Below are positions 1 to 5,322 of a stretch of DNA of 5,322 nt, in pieces. The notes below the pieces were generated by a model. It saw nothing but the letters and a program-made list of their open reading frames with translations, made no database searches and was not told the origin of the DNA. Positions within the stretch are counted from its first letter, which is position 1. Each line of letters begins with the position of its first letter. Source of the stretch: Christensenella sp. UBA1262 (GTDB lineage: Bacteria > Bacillota > Clostridia > Christensenellales > CAG-917); NCBI GenBank assembly GCA_002308215.1, contig DBVO01000053.1, forward strand, positions 1,979 through 7,300, in the 5' to 3' direction. Position numbers and translations under genes: made by a program.

Positions 1-1302
1 TTCTTGTGCGCCAATCCAGTAGTTGAATGCACCAGCATAATCACCAGTATAAATATTACCATCCTTAAACAAATTACTTGCGTTTTGATAATAATCTACT
101 GTTTTATTTGCACCTTCAAAATGCATTTCCTTAAGATAATCAGCAACTATATCTGAAGTGAGTTTAGATGTAAAGATTGATTCAGATGATAAAGCATTAT
201 AATACTTTTTAGCATCACCCTTAAGTGATTTTTGGCCAGATGATTGATAGCCATTAAAGATTGCTGTGAATACTGGTTTTAAGTATTGTTTTGCATATGC
301 TCTAAGTTGAGCAACTTCTGCAGGGGAGTAATCTCTATCATATTCATTTACATATGCATATTCAACATAGTTTTCATAACCTGCGAGTTGAGCAAGTTGA
401 TTTTTATATTGAACATATTCAGCATACATATTAGGAACAGTAGCTTTATTTTTACCAGTATTATCAGATACTACAGAAGCACTGAGGTCACGGAAAGCAA
501 CTTCAATTTCTGAAATATGATCATTTACTTCTTTGTATTCATCACTGCCATATGAGTCTGACAAGATGAGAGCTTTTTGGATATCTTCTTCTGTCCAACC
601 ATCTTCTGCGGAGAAGAAATATTCACGGAATTTTGTGTTGTGAACTTTTCTAAATAAAGAATAATAATCAGAAATTATGTCTGTTCTTGCATCAGTAATT
701 TTTTCATACTTATCATTCCATTCGTCATCGCCATCATTTACACAATAGAAGACATAGCAGATTTGATATTGTTCAACCAAGTACTCGAGTTCATCATAGA
801 ATGGATCATAGTATGTTGATTCGAATGCTTTGTTTGCATCGTATTGGTCTTGATGATTATGAATCCATTCGCCACTTGCATCATCAAATGTATCTGTGTT
901 TCTCCAATCTGGATTATCTTCATAAGAACCAACAAAGTCTGCGCTATCTGGATCTAACACGTTTTCAAGAGCTGCAAGTTTTGCATCGATTTCAGCTTGG
1001 CGAGCATCATCATAATTAAAAGAGAATACTTCATCAAAAGGTCTATCGCTGTCTCTACGAGCTACTTTTGAACAATCATCACCAGAGCATTCGACCATTG
1101 CAAAATAGTCATCTTCGTTATTGTACTTTACAGTTGAAAAATCAAAATCATGTACATGAGCTGGCGGATCCACATTGCCTCCGTCTCCTTGGTCGGCAGG
1201 TTGTGAATCATTTGCCTTCTTGTTGCAAGCGACCATTGACAAACCAATTGAAGCAATGATGCATATTACAACTAAAAACACTAATAATTTTTTAATTTTC
1301 AT
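1..1302 (-). CDS. M3-family (oligoendopeptidase F-like) peptidase lipoprotein, partial: N-terminal 434 residues
   Basis: The frame is open from ATG at 1302 to the left edge, so the C-terminus is missing because of the window, not a mutation. The start has a GGAG ribosome site (1314-1311, 8 nt spacing). Residues 1-26 are a lipoprotein signal: KIKK, a hydrophobic core, then MVA-C with the lipidated Cys at 26. M at -3 is an imperfect lipobox. A Gly/Asp/Pro-rich linker follows, then HVHDF (49-53) and C72/C77. The rest is acidic and rich in Tyr, Asp and Glu. From about residue 289 the pattern VPNMYAEYV, NQLAQLAGYENYVEYAY, then DRDYSPAEV resembles the region before the catalytic site in M3 zinc peptidases (PepF/thimet oligopeptidase type). 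The HExxH zinc site would lie further C-terminal, outside the window, so activity cannot be judged. Likely role, inferred: surface-anchored peptide hydrolysis. A non-catalytic homologue or another lipoprotein family is possible. Lipoprotein call strong; M3 call moderate. Confidence 0.72.
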   Translation of the reverse strand, partial: MKIKKLLVFLVVICIIASIGLSMVACNKKANDSQPADQGDGGNVDPPAHVHDFDFSTVKYNNEDDYFAMVECSGDDCSKVARRDSDRPFDEVFSFNYDDARQAEIDAKLAALENVLDPDSADFVGSYEDNPDWRNTDTFDDASGEWIHNHQDQYDANKAFESTYYDPFYDELEYLVEQYQICYVFYCVNDGDDEWNDKYEKITDARTDIISDYYSLFRKVHNTKFREYFFSAEDGWTEEDIQKALILSDSYGSDEYKEVNDHISEIEVAFRDLSASVVSDNTGKNKATVPNMYAEYVQYKNQLAQLAGYENYVEYAYVNEYDRDYSPAEVAQLRAYAKQYLKPVFTAIFNGYQSSGQKSLKGDAKKYYNALSSESIFTSKLTSDIVADYLKEMHFEGANKTVDYYQNASNLFKDGNIYTGDYAGAFNYWIGAQE

Positions 1303-1336
1303 AGTCTTTACTCCATTAAAGTTTAATAATGTAATT

Positions 1337-1366
1337 AGATTAACCCCAAAATATATAAATTGTCAA
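1337..1366 (-). promoter_or_regulatory. Putative promoter of the peptidase-like lipoprotein gene
   Basis: Read on the minus strand, a perfect TTGACA -35 box lies at 1366-1361. At 17-18 nt spacing there is only a weak -10 (TTAATC or TAATCT, about 1343-1337). Transcription would begin near 1330, giving a leader of about 28 nt that includes the GGAG site at 1314-1311. The position fits well, but the -10 is poor, so the exact start is uncertain. Confidence 0.42.
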
Positions 1367-1581
1367 ATAAACAATATGTATTTTTTATTAAGCAATTTTA
1401 TTATTTTATATACATTCAAATATTCTTTTTAGGCCTATGTTATCACAAATAAGTACTTTATATGCGTAAAATAATAGATAAAAGCAAGATTTAGTTAAAA
1501 ACTATAATTATGACTAATACTGATGCGAGCATAATCTATTCTTAAATGTTGTTTATAAAGTTGATTATGGCTGTCTTTTTA

Positions 1582-1610
1582 TTGCTTTTTAATATTCTTT
1601 ATGATAAAAT
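1582..1610 (+). promoter_or_regulatory. Putative extended -10 promoter of the acyl-CoA synthetase gene
   Basis: TTGCTT (1582-1587) lies 17 nt before TAAAAT (1605-1610). The -10 is preceded by TG plus one base (1602-1604), which makes it an extended -10 element of the kind common in Gram-positive bacteria. Transcription would start near 1617, giving a leader of about 39 nt that contains the ribosome site AAAGGA (1644-1649). There is no obvious operator or riboswitch in so short a leader. Confidence 0.6.
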
Positions 1611-1655
1611 CAATCAGACTTATAAAATAAATAGTTTTATATTAAAGGAAACAAA

Positions 1656-3413
1656 ATGTCTGAACAAACACTAACAGGTTATGCTTCAATAGATAGGCCT
1701 TGGATGAAATATTATCCAGAGGATGTATTAGACGCACCATTGCCTGAGTGTACCATATTCGAATATATTAAAAAGGAATGCTCCGATAGACTTGAAAAAC
1801 CAGCTATTAATTATTTTGGCACCAGACTTACATATGGTGAGATGTTCAAGTCAATTGATGATGCTTCCAATGCTCTTTATAAAGCCGGAGTAAGACAAGG
1901 CGATATAGTATCATTTTGTATGCTAACAATGCCTGAAACCATCTTTTGCCTTTATGCCTGCAATAAGATAGGCGCCGTTTTTAATTCAATCGAACCAAGA
2001 ACAAATGCAGAGAATATTAAGAAACGTATTAACACCGCAAATTCAACGGTGCTTGTTGTAGTTGATGTATTTTTAAAGAAGATCCTTTCTATTGTAGGGA
2101 AGACTCAATTAAAAACTATCATTGTTGTTCCAATCACAAATTACATGCCACCTTTTAAACAACTTTTAGTTAAGATGATTAAAGGCGGGAAAATTGGGAA
2201 ACTTCCAAAAAAAGACAAGAGATTTATATATTGGAATGATTTCATTGCATCTGGAAAAGATGCTGAATGTAAACAATGCGAGTTTAAAAAGAATACTCCA
2301 GCTGCAATTATTTATACTGGTGGTACAACAGGTGTGCCAAAGGGAGCTGTTTTACCAAATGAAACATTTACTGTTATGGTATCCCAGTTAAAATATGACC
2401 AGCCATACTTTTTCACAAGAGAAAAAATGCTGGAAATCATGCCTCCATTTATTGCTTATGGATTAGTATGTGGTTTCTTCCTTCCATTCTGTGCAGGCGT
2501 TGAAGATTATCTTATTCCTGTTTTCAAACCTAAAAAATTTGCAGATCTTGTTATTAAAATCAAACCAAATCACGTAGTAGGAGTTCCTACTTTCTTTGAG
2601 AGTCTAGCAAATAGCAAAAAACTAAAAGGAAAGAAACTCGATTATCTCGTTTCTTTAGTCACGGGCGGTGACAAATTATTAGTAAATACCGAGGCCCATA
2701 TAAACGAAGTTTATAAATCACATGGATGCGAGCATTTGATCATTAAAGGTTATGGTATGACCGAGATGGGTTCTGCAGTAACATTAACAGCAAATGATGA
2801 ATGTAATATTCCAGGCAGCGTAGGTATTCCTTGCCACTATAATATTGTTAAAGTAATAGATCCAAAAACCGGTGAAGAATTAAAATATAATCAACAAGGT
2901 GAGCTTTGCATGACCGGTAAAACCATGATGCTTGGATACTTTAACAACCCAGAAGAAACCAATAAGGTTTTCCACAGGCATGCAGATGGTAGAATTTGGA
3001 TTCATACAGGCGATTTGGGCTATATTACCGAAGATGGCGTTGTGTTTGTAGTGGATAGATTAAAACGCATGATTATACGTCCAGATGGACACAATGTATG
3101 GCCATCTCAAATAGAATCTGTTTTATCTCAACATCCAGCTGTAAAAGAATGCGCAGTGGTTGGTCTTAAAAATAGGAAAAACAAGAACGGTCATATACCA
3201 ACAGCATTTGTTGTTCCTAAAGATAGTAGCTACCTTAATAAGTTAGAAACAGAATTGGATACATTCTGCAAAACACAACTTCCAGAAAGAGATTGCGCTA
3301 TGGCATATCGCTTTTTAGATGAGATTCCAATGACATTAGTAGGTAAAGTGGATTATCGTGCACTTGAAAAGCTAGGAGAGTCTGAAAGAATCCCAAAAAT
3401 TAAAAAGAAATAA
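1656..3413 (+). CDS. Acyl-CoA synthetase / AMP-dependent carboxylate-CoA ligase (ANL superfamily)
   Basis: Complete 585-residue protein starting at ATG 1656 behind AAAGGA (6 nt spacing) and ending in TAA. The family activates a carboxylic acid with ATP to an acyl-AMP and transfers it to CoA. Visible motifs in order: the phosphate-binding loop YTGGTTGVPKG (220-230), the adenine-side motif GYGMTE (365-370), HTGD (450-453) with the ribose-binding Asp453, the hinge DRLKR (467-471) followed by a DGHNVWPSQIE segment (477-487), and the C-terminal PMTLVGKVDYRAL (558-570) with the expected catalytic Lys564. All core motifs are intact, so it is probably active. No signal peptide; cytoplasmic. The N-terminal RPWMKYYPE opening is typical of Firmicutes long-chain-fatty-acid-CoA-ligase-like proteins, but chain length cannot be read from sequence. 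The protein ends in a basic tail (KIKKK). There is no thiolase, dehydrogenase or acyl-carrier gene beside it; it appears monocistronic. Superfamily certain, substrate unknown. Confidence 0.93.
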   Translation: MSEQTLTGYASIDRPWMKYYPEDVLDAPLPECTIFEYIKKECSDRLEKPAINYFGTRLTYGEMFKSIDDASNALYKAGVRQGDIVSFCMLTMPETIFCLYACNKIGAVFNSIEPRTNAENIKKRINTANSTVLVVVDVFLKKILSIVGKTQLKTIIVVPITNYMPPFKQLLVKMIKGGKIGKLPKKDKRFIYWNDFIASGKDAECKQCEFKKNTPAAIIYTGGTTGVPKGAVLPNETFTVMVSQLKYDQPYFFTREKMLEIMPPFIAYGLVCGFFLPFCAGVEDYLIPVFKPKKFADLVIKIKPNHVVGVPTFFESLANSKKLKGKKLDYLVSLVTGGDKLLVNTEAHINEVYKSHGCEHLIIKGYGMTEMGSAVTLTANDECNIPGSVGIPCHYNIVKVIDPKTGEELKYNQQGELCMTGKTMMLGYFNNPEETNKVFHRHADGRIWIHTGDLGYITEDGVVFVVDRLKRMIIRPDGHNVWPSQIESVLSQHPAVKECAVVGLKNRKNKNGHIPTAFVVPKDSSYLNKLETELDTFCKTQLPERDCAMAYRFLDEIPMTLVGKVDYRALEKLGESERIPKIKKK

Positions 3414-3449
3414 ATACAAAAAATCAACAAAATATTTTTCAAATATGAG

Positions 3450-3478
3450 TTGACAAACCGAGATAATAATATTATTAT
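3450..3478 (+). promoter_or_regulatory. Strong promoter of the tRNA-Asn gene
   Basis: TTGACA (3450-3455), a perfect -35, is followed after exactly 17 nt by TATTAT (3473-3478). Transcription would start near 3485, about 48 nt before the mature tRNA 5' end. The -10 is embedded in a 16-bp perfect palindrome of A and T (3463-3478). This near-consensus promoter, together with the terminator after the tRNA, makes the tRNA an independent transcription unit. Confidence 0.75.
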
Positions 3479-3482
3479 AAAC

Positions 3483-3523
3483 AAGCATTCAGCAAGAAAG
3501 AGAAATCAGAATGTTGAGTGCTT
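3483..3523 (+). other. Hairpin in the 5' leader of the tRNA-Asn transcript
   Basis: The segment 3483-3494 can pair with 3512-3523 over 12 consecutive base pairs, two of them G-U, around a purine-rich 17-nt loop (3495-3511). It begins essentially at the predicted transcription start and ends 9 nt before the mature tRNA. No T-tract follows, so it is unlikely to be a terminator for the upstream synthetase gene. A role in leader stability or in RNase processing is an inference. Confidence 0.45.
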
Positions 3524-3532
3524 AACATAGAT

Positions 3533-3608
3533 GCCTGTTTAGCTCAGTCGGTAGAGCATTCGGCTGTTAACCGAAGTGTCGGGGGTCCGAGTCCCTCAAC
3601 AGGCGCCA
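3533..3608 (+). tRNA. tRNA-Asn (anticodon GTT)
   Basis: This is a 76-nt cloverleaf with encoded CCA (3606-3608) and G73 as discriminator. The acceptor stem GCCTGTT/AACAGGC is fully paired. The D arm is GCTC/GAGC with the G18-G19 pair (3550-3551). The anticodon stem TTCGG/CCGAA encloses loop CTGTTAA with anticodon GTT at 3566-3568, which reads the Asn codons AAC and AAU. The variable loop has five bases. The T stem GGGGG/CCCTC has one G-U pair. The T loop is TCCGAGT instead of the usual TTCGAGT, so position 55, normally the pseudouridine, is C (3587). All helices are otherwise sound and the gene has its own promoter and terminator, so it is probably functional. No other tRNA is clustered with it here. 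Confidence 0.96.
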
Positions 3609-3617
3609 TTATGGAAG

Positions 3618-3658
3618 AAAACGAATACTTATGCTATTGTGCAAAAGTATTCGTTTTT
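3618..3658 (+). terminator. Rho-independent terminator of the tRNA-Asn unit
   Basis: A perfect 13-bp stem pairs 3618-3630 with 3645-3657. Its 14-nt loop may be shortened by an inner TGC/GCA pairing. The distal arm ends in a run of T (3654-3658), continuing CTTT. It starts only 9 nt after the CCA end, as expected for a single-tRNA transcript, and it insulates the downstream transporter gene from the tRNA promoter. Confidence 0.85.
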
Positions 3659-3699
3659 CTTTATTAGCGACTATTTTGTCATTGTGTTTAAATCCCATC

Positions 3700-3728
3700 T
3701 TGCAAAACTGAGGATTGTTTTGTACAAT
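3700..3728 (+). promoter_or_regulatory. Putative promoter of the MFS transporter gene
   Basis: TTGCAA (3700-3705) lies 17 nt before TACAAT (3723-3728). The -10 overlaps the perfect 8-bp palindrome TTGTACAA (3720-3727). Transcription would start near 3735, leaving a leader of only about 13 nt that begins at the ribosome site. The short leader is a weakness, although the terminator upstream means a promoter is needed in this gap. No better alternative was seen. Confidence 0.42.
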
Positions 3729-3734
3729 TTTAAA

Positions 3735-3740
3735 AGAGGG
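3735..3740 (+). promoter_or_regulatory. Ribosome-binding site fixing the MFS start at 3748
   Basis: AGAGGG sits 7 nt before ATG 3748. The same frame stays open upstream to a TTG at 3715, but that start has no comparable ribosome site, overlaps the likely promoter, and would add 11 residues before the typical polar N-terminus. ATG 3748 is therefore preferred. Confidence 0.8.
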
Positions 3741-3747
3741 TCATATT

Positions 3748-5130
3748 ATGGGAAAAGATATAGGCACAAAAAAAACAACGCCGTTGGGCTTTAGAATTTG
3801 GATTTCCGCAATAGTTTTCGGATTAGTTGGACAGATTGCTTGGGTTGTTGAGAATATGTATTTCGCAACTTTTGCGCAAGACATCTTTTCTAATTCGGGG
3901 CGCACGGACATGTCATATCTCGTCACGACGCTTATGGTGTGGTTGTCTGCAGTGACAGCTACAATCACAACCGTATTTGCGGGCGGATGGTGCGACAAAA
4001 CGGGCAAGAGAAAGCCATTCGTAGCCTATGGCTATATTGGTTGGGGTGCAACGATCATGTTGTTTGCTGCAATCCCGATGCAAGCAAGCGCAAACAAAAT
4101 TGCTGGTGTTGCAGCTATGCTCATCTTGTTTGACTGCATTATGACGTTTGCAGGATCAATCGCTAACGATGCAGCCTTCAACACATGGGTTACTGACGTC
4201 ACAGACACTACTAACAGAGGGAAAGTAAATACCATTCTCGCGTTAATGCCTGTTTTTGCGACAATAATTGTCTTTATTGGACTTGGTAATTTGTATAATC
4301 CATCTGTCGAAAGCAACTGGTTGTTCTTTGTGGTTTTAGGCGCTATTCCAATGGTGTCTGGTGTAATCGCAATATTCTTGATGAAAGATAGCCCAAATAT
4401 CATCAAAAATACAAATCCAAATTTCCTAAAAGAAACCTTCTATGGCTTTAGACCTAGCGTTGCTAAAGACAATAAGATGCTCTACATTTGTTTGACCACG
4501 TTTGCTCTTTTAGGTATTTCTCAACAAACGTTCTTCTCATACATTATTAACTTTGTGCAAAACACCCTTGAACTTGGAGATTCATATGTTATACCGCTCG
4601 CGGTTATCATCCTTGGAGCAGCGGCACTTACAGGCCTTACTGGTTTTTTGAGCGACAAATTTGGCAAAAAACATCTCATTTATCCACTTCTTGTAGTGGC
4701 GATTGTGGGAACCCTGATGATGTACCTCTTAAAGTTTATGAATAAAGCAGCATGGTTGCCACTTTGTTATGTAATAGGCATTTTTATGCTCGGCAGCTTG
4801 CTTGGTTTGAGTGGTATTTTGATGTCTTCTTTCCAAGATTATATTCCAAAAGGATACGAGGGAAGATTCCAAGGTGTTCGTATGTGCTTCAGTGTACTTA
4901 TACCGATGATAATAGGTCCGCTCGTTACACTTATTCTTGGTTTAAACAACACAGACACGGGAGATGCAGGCTTCACTCCGCCGTTCAGTATGTTCCTTGC
5001 TGCGTCAATTATTGCAGTCCTTGCGATCGTGCCTGCATATTTCGTCCGAAAAGACTCTGACAGACTTCGCGAATCATTATTGAAACAAGCCGCAGAAGAA
5101 AAAGAGGCGAATTTGGAAAACCAGAAATAG
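3748..5130 (+). CDS. MFS transporter, GPH/SLC45-like (12 transmembrane helices)
   Basis: A 460-residue integral membrane protein, normal length for a 12-helix major facilitator. Hydrophobic segments lie at about 15-38, 56-78, 92-110, 116-138, 162-181, 190-211, 244-268, 280-300, 308-329, 336-359, 379-399 and 411-433, with a polar C-terminal tail. The loop 2-3 motif A is GGWCDKTGKRKPF (79-91) and its repeat in the second half is FLSDKFGKK (300-308). The matching RG elements TTNRGK (154-159) and EGRFQGVR (371-378) follow helices 4 and 10. This symmetric pattern is typical of sugar:cation symporters of the GPH and SLC45 kind, which import sugars or glycosides with H+ or Na+. The substrate cannot be read, and no glycosidase or sugar kinase is adjacent. 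A plain MFS member with another solute is possible. Several stretches are visibly more GC-rich than the synthetase gene. A terminator follows 49 nt after the TAG stop; it appears monocistronic. Confidence 0.88.
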   Translation: MGKDIGTKKTTPLGFRIWISAIVFGLVGQIAWVVENMYFATFAQDIFSNSGRTDMSYLVTTLMVWLSAVTATITTVFAGGWCDKTGKRKPFVAYGYIGWGATIMLFAAIPMQASANKIAGVAAMLILFDCIMTFAGSIANDAAFNTWVTDVTDTTNRGKVNTILALMPVFATIIVFIGLGNLYNPSVESNWLFFVVLGAIPMVSGVIAIFLMKDSPNIIKNTNPNFLKETFYGFRPSVAKDNKMLYICLTTFALLGISQQTFFSYIINFVQNTLELGDSYVIPLAVIILGAAALTGLTGFLSDKFGKKHLIYPLLVVAIVGTLMMYLLKFMNKAAWLPLCYVIGIFMLGSLLGLSGILMSSFQDYIPKGYEGRFQGVRMCFSVLIPMIIGPLVTLILGLNNTDTGDAGFTPPFSMFLAASIIAVLAIVPAYFVRKDSDRLRESLLKQAAEEKEANLENQK

Positions 5131-5178
5131 GATTTGGGGAAAGTATGAAAAATAATTAGTAACAAAAACAATAAATTT

Positions 5179-5205
5179 AAAAGCGTACCGAGTGGTACGC
5201 TTTTT
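5179..5205. terminator. Bidirectional Rho-independent terminator between convergent genes
   Basis: An 11-bp perfect stem (5179-5189 with 5194-5204) closes a GAGT loop and is followed on the plus strand by TTTTT (5201-5205), ending the MFS transcript. On the minus strand the same stem ends in TTTT followed by AAATTTATTG, so it can also end the acetyltransferase transcript, whose stop codon is only 16 nt away. Confidence 0.9.
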
Positions 5206-5220
5206 GATTAAGTTATATGT

Positions 5221-5322
5221 TTAACAAATTTTTAAACCGAGAATATAATACTTTTTTCTTATACGGAGAACTCTTGTAAAACCAAGACGCTCAAAGAATG
5301 CAATAGCTCCTTTATTGGATTG
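5221..5322 (-). CDS. GNAT-family N-acetyltransferase, partial: C-terminal 33 residues
   Basis: The minus strand is open from the right edge to TAA at 5223-5221. The 33 readable residues contain SNKGAIAFFERLGF followed by a basic stretch and KKYYILGLKI. This is the usual end of GNAT acetyltransferases: an Asn and helix packing on acetyl-CoA, the (Y/F)ExxGF signature, then the final beta strand. The family moves an acetyl group from acetyl-CoA to an amine; the acceptor cannot be told from this fragment. Its start and most of the acetyl-CoA-binding region lie beyond the right edge. It is convergent with the MFS gene and shares its terminator. The fragment is short, so the call rests on one motif. 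Confidence 0.7.
   Translation of the reverse strand, partial: QSNKGAIAFFERLGFTRVLRIRKKYYILGLKIC

Larger units (their letters stand above)
1303..1655. other. Divergent AT-rich intergenic region, no gene seen
   Basis: This 353-bp gap separates the start codons of the divergent lipoprotein and acyl-CoA synthetase genes. It is much more AT-rich than either gene. I see a promoter facing each way at its two ends. Between about 1370 and 1580 I see no convincing coding frame, RNA gene or terminator. Short runs such as CATAATC (1530-1536) and its complement GATTATG (1563-1569) exist, but 7-bp matches are expected by chance here. Confidence 0.7.

Noticed and set aside
286..513. Small plus-strand open frame of 75 residues
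   Set aside because: It lies wholly inside the minus-strand lipoprotein gene, is hydrophobic and Ile/Phe-rich as antisense of Tyr/Asp/Glu-rich codons often is, and has no ribosome site.
1175..1432. Plus-strand frame of 85 residues running into the intergenic region
   Set aside because: It overlaps the start of the lipoprotein gene and its promoter, and its tail is translated AT-rich DNA without a recognisable feature.
1438..1450. TTATCACAA as a DnaA box or origin element
   Set aside because: It does not match TTATCCACA, there is no cluster of similar sites, and no replication gene is nearby.
3432..3446. ATATTT/AAATAT hairpin after the synthetase stop as a terminator
   Set aside because: It has only six A-T pairs and no T-tract. 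I see no convincing terminator between the synthetase and the tRNA promoter.
3533..3608. tRNA gene as an attachment site of an integrated element
   Set aside because: No second copy of the tRNA 3' end and no integrase or phage gene is present in the window.
3576..3794. Plus-strand frame of 72 residues across the tRNA end and terminator
   Set aside because: It begins inside the tRNA, crosses a terminator and overlaps the MFS start.
4032..4406. Minus-strand frame of 124 residues within the MFS gene
   Set aside because: It is antisense to a well-supported membrane protein, with no ribosome site or domain of its own.

Overview
The window is AT-rich DNA with short intergenic gaps, TTGACA/TATAAT-like promoters, strong Shine-Dalgarno sites, a lipoprotein signal peptide and a tRNA with a genome-encoded CCA end. 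This fits a low-GC Firmicutes-type bacterium (Bacilli or Clostridia, probably anaerobic or gut-associated). That placement is an inference from style; no phylogenetic marker was searched. Tryptophan is written TGG in the frames I read and the complete genes end in TAA or TAG, so nothing suggests a recoded UGA.

Layout, left to right. (1) Positions 1-1302, minus strand: the first 434 codons of a large secreted lipoprotein whose C-terminus lies beyond the left edge. Its readable part resembles the N-terminal half of M3-family (oligoendopeptidase F-like) peptidases. (2) Positions 1303-1655: a very AT-rich divergent intergenic region with a promoter facing each way. (3) Positions 1656-3413, plus: a complete 585-residue ANL-superfamily acyl-CoA synthetase (AMP-binding ligase). 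(4) Positions 3414-3660: a stand-alone tRNA-Asn(GUU) unit with its own promoter, a leader hairpin, the 76-nt tRNA and a Rho-independent terminator. (5) Positions 3748-5130, plus: a 12-helix MFS transporter of the GPH/SLC45-like type. (6) Positions 5179-5205: a perfect hairpin able to terminate transcription from both sides. (7) Positions 5221-5322, minus: the last 33 codons of a GNAT-type N-acetyltransferase entering from the right edge.

The genes look like separate transcription units (divergent, tRNA-separated, convergent), not one operon, and I see no evidence of a shared pathway. Individually they suggest peptide degradation at the cell surface, activation of a carboxylic acid with CoA, and uptake of an unidentified solute. 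I found no CRISPR array, insertion sequence, phage gene, toxin-antitoxin pair or defence system. The most unusual points are the cytosine at T-loop position 55 of the tRNA, a 12-bp hairpin in that tRNA's leader, and a His/Cys cluster just after the lipobox of the peptidase-like lipoprotein.
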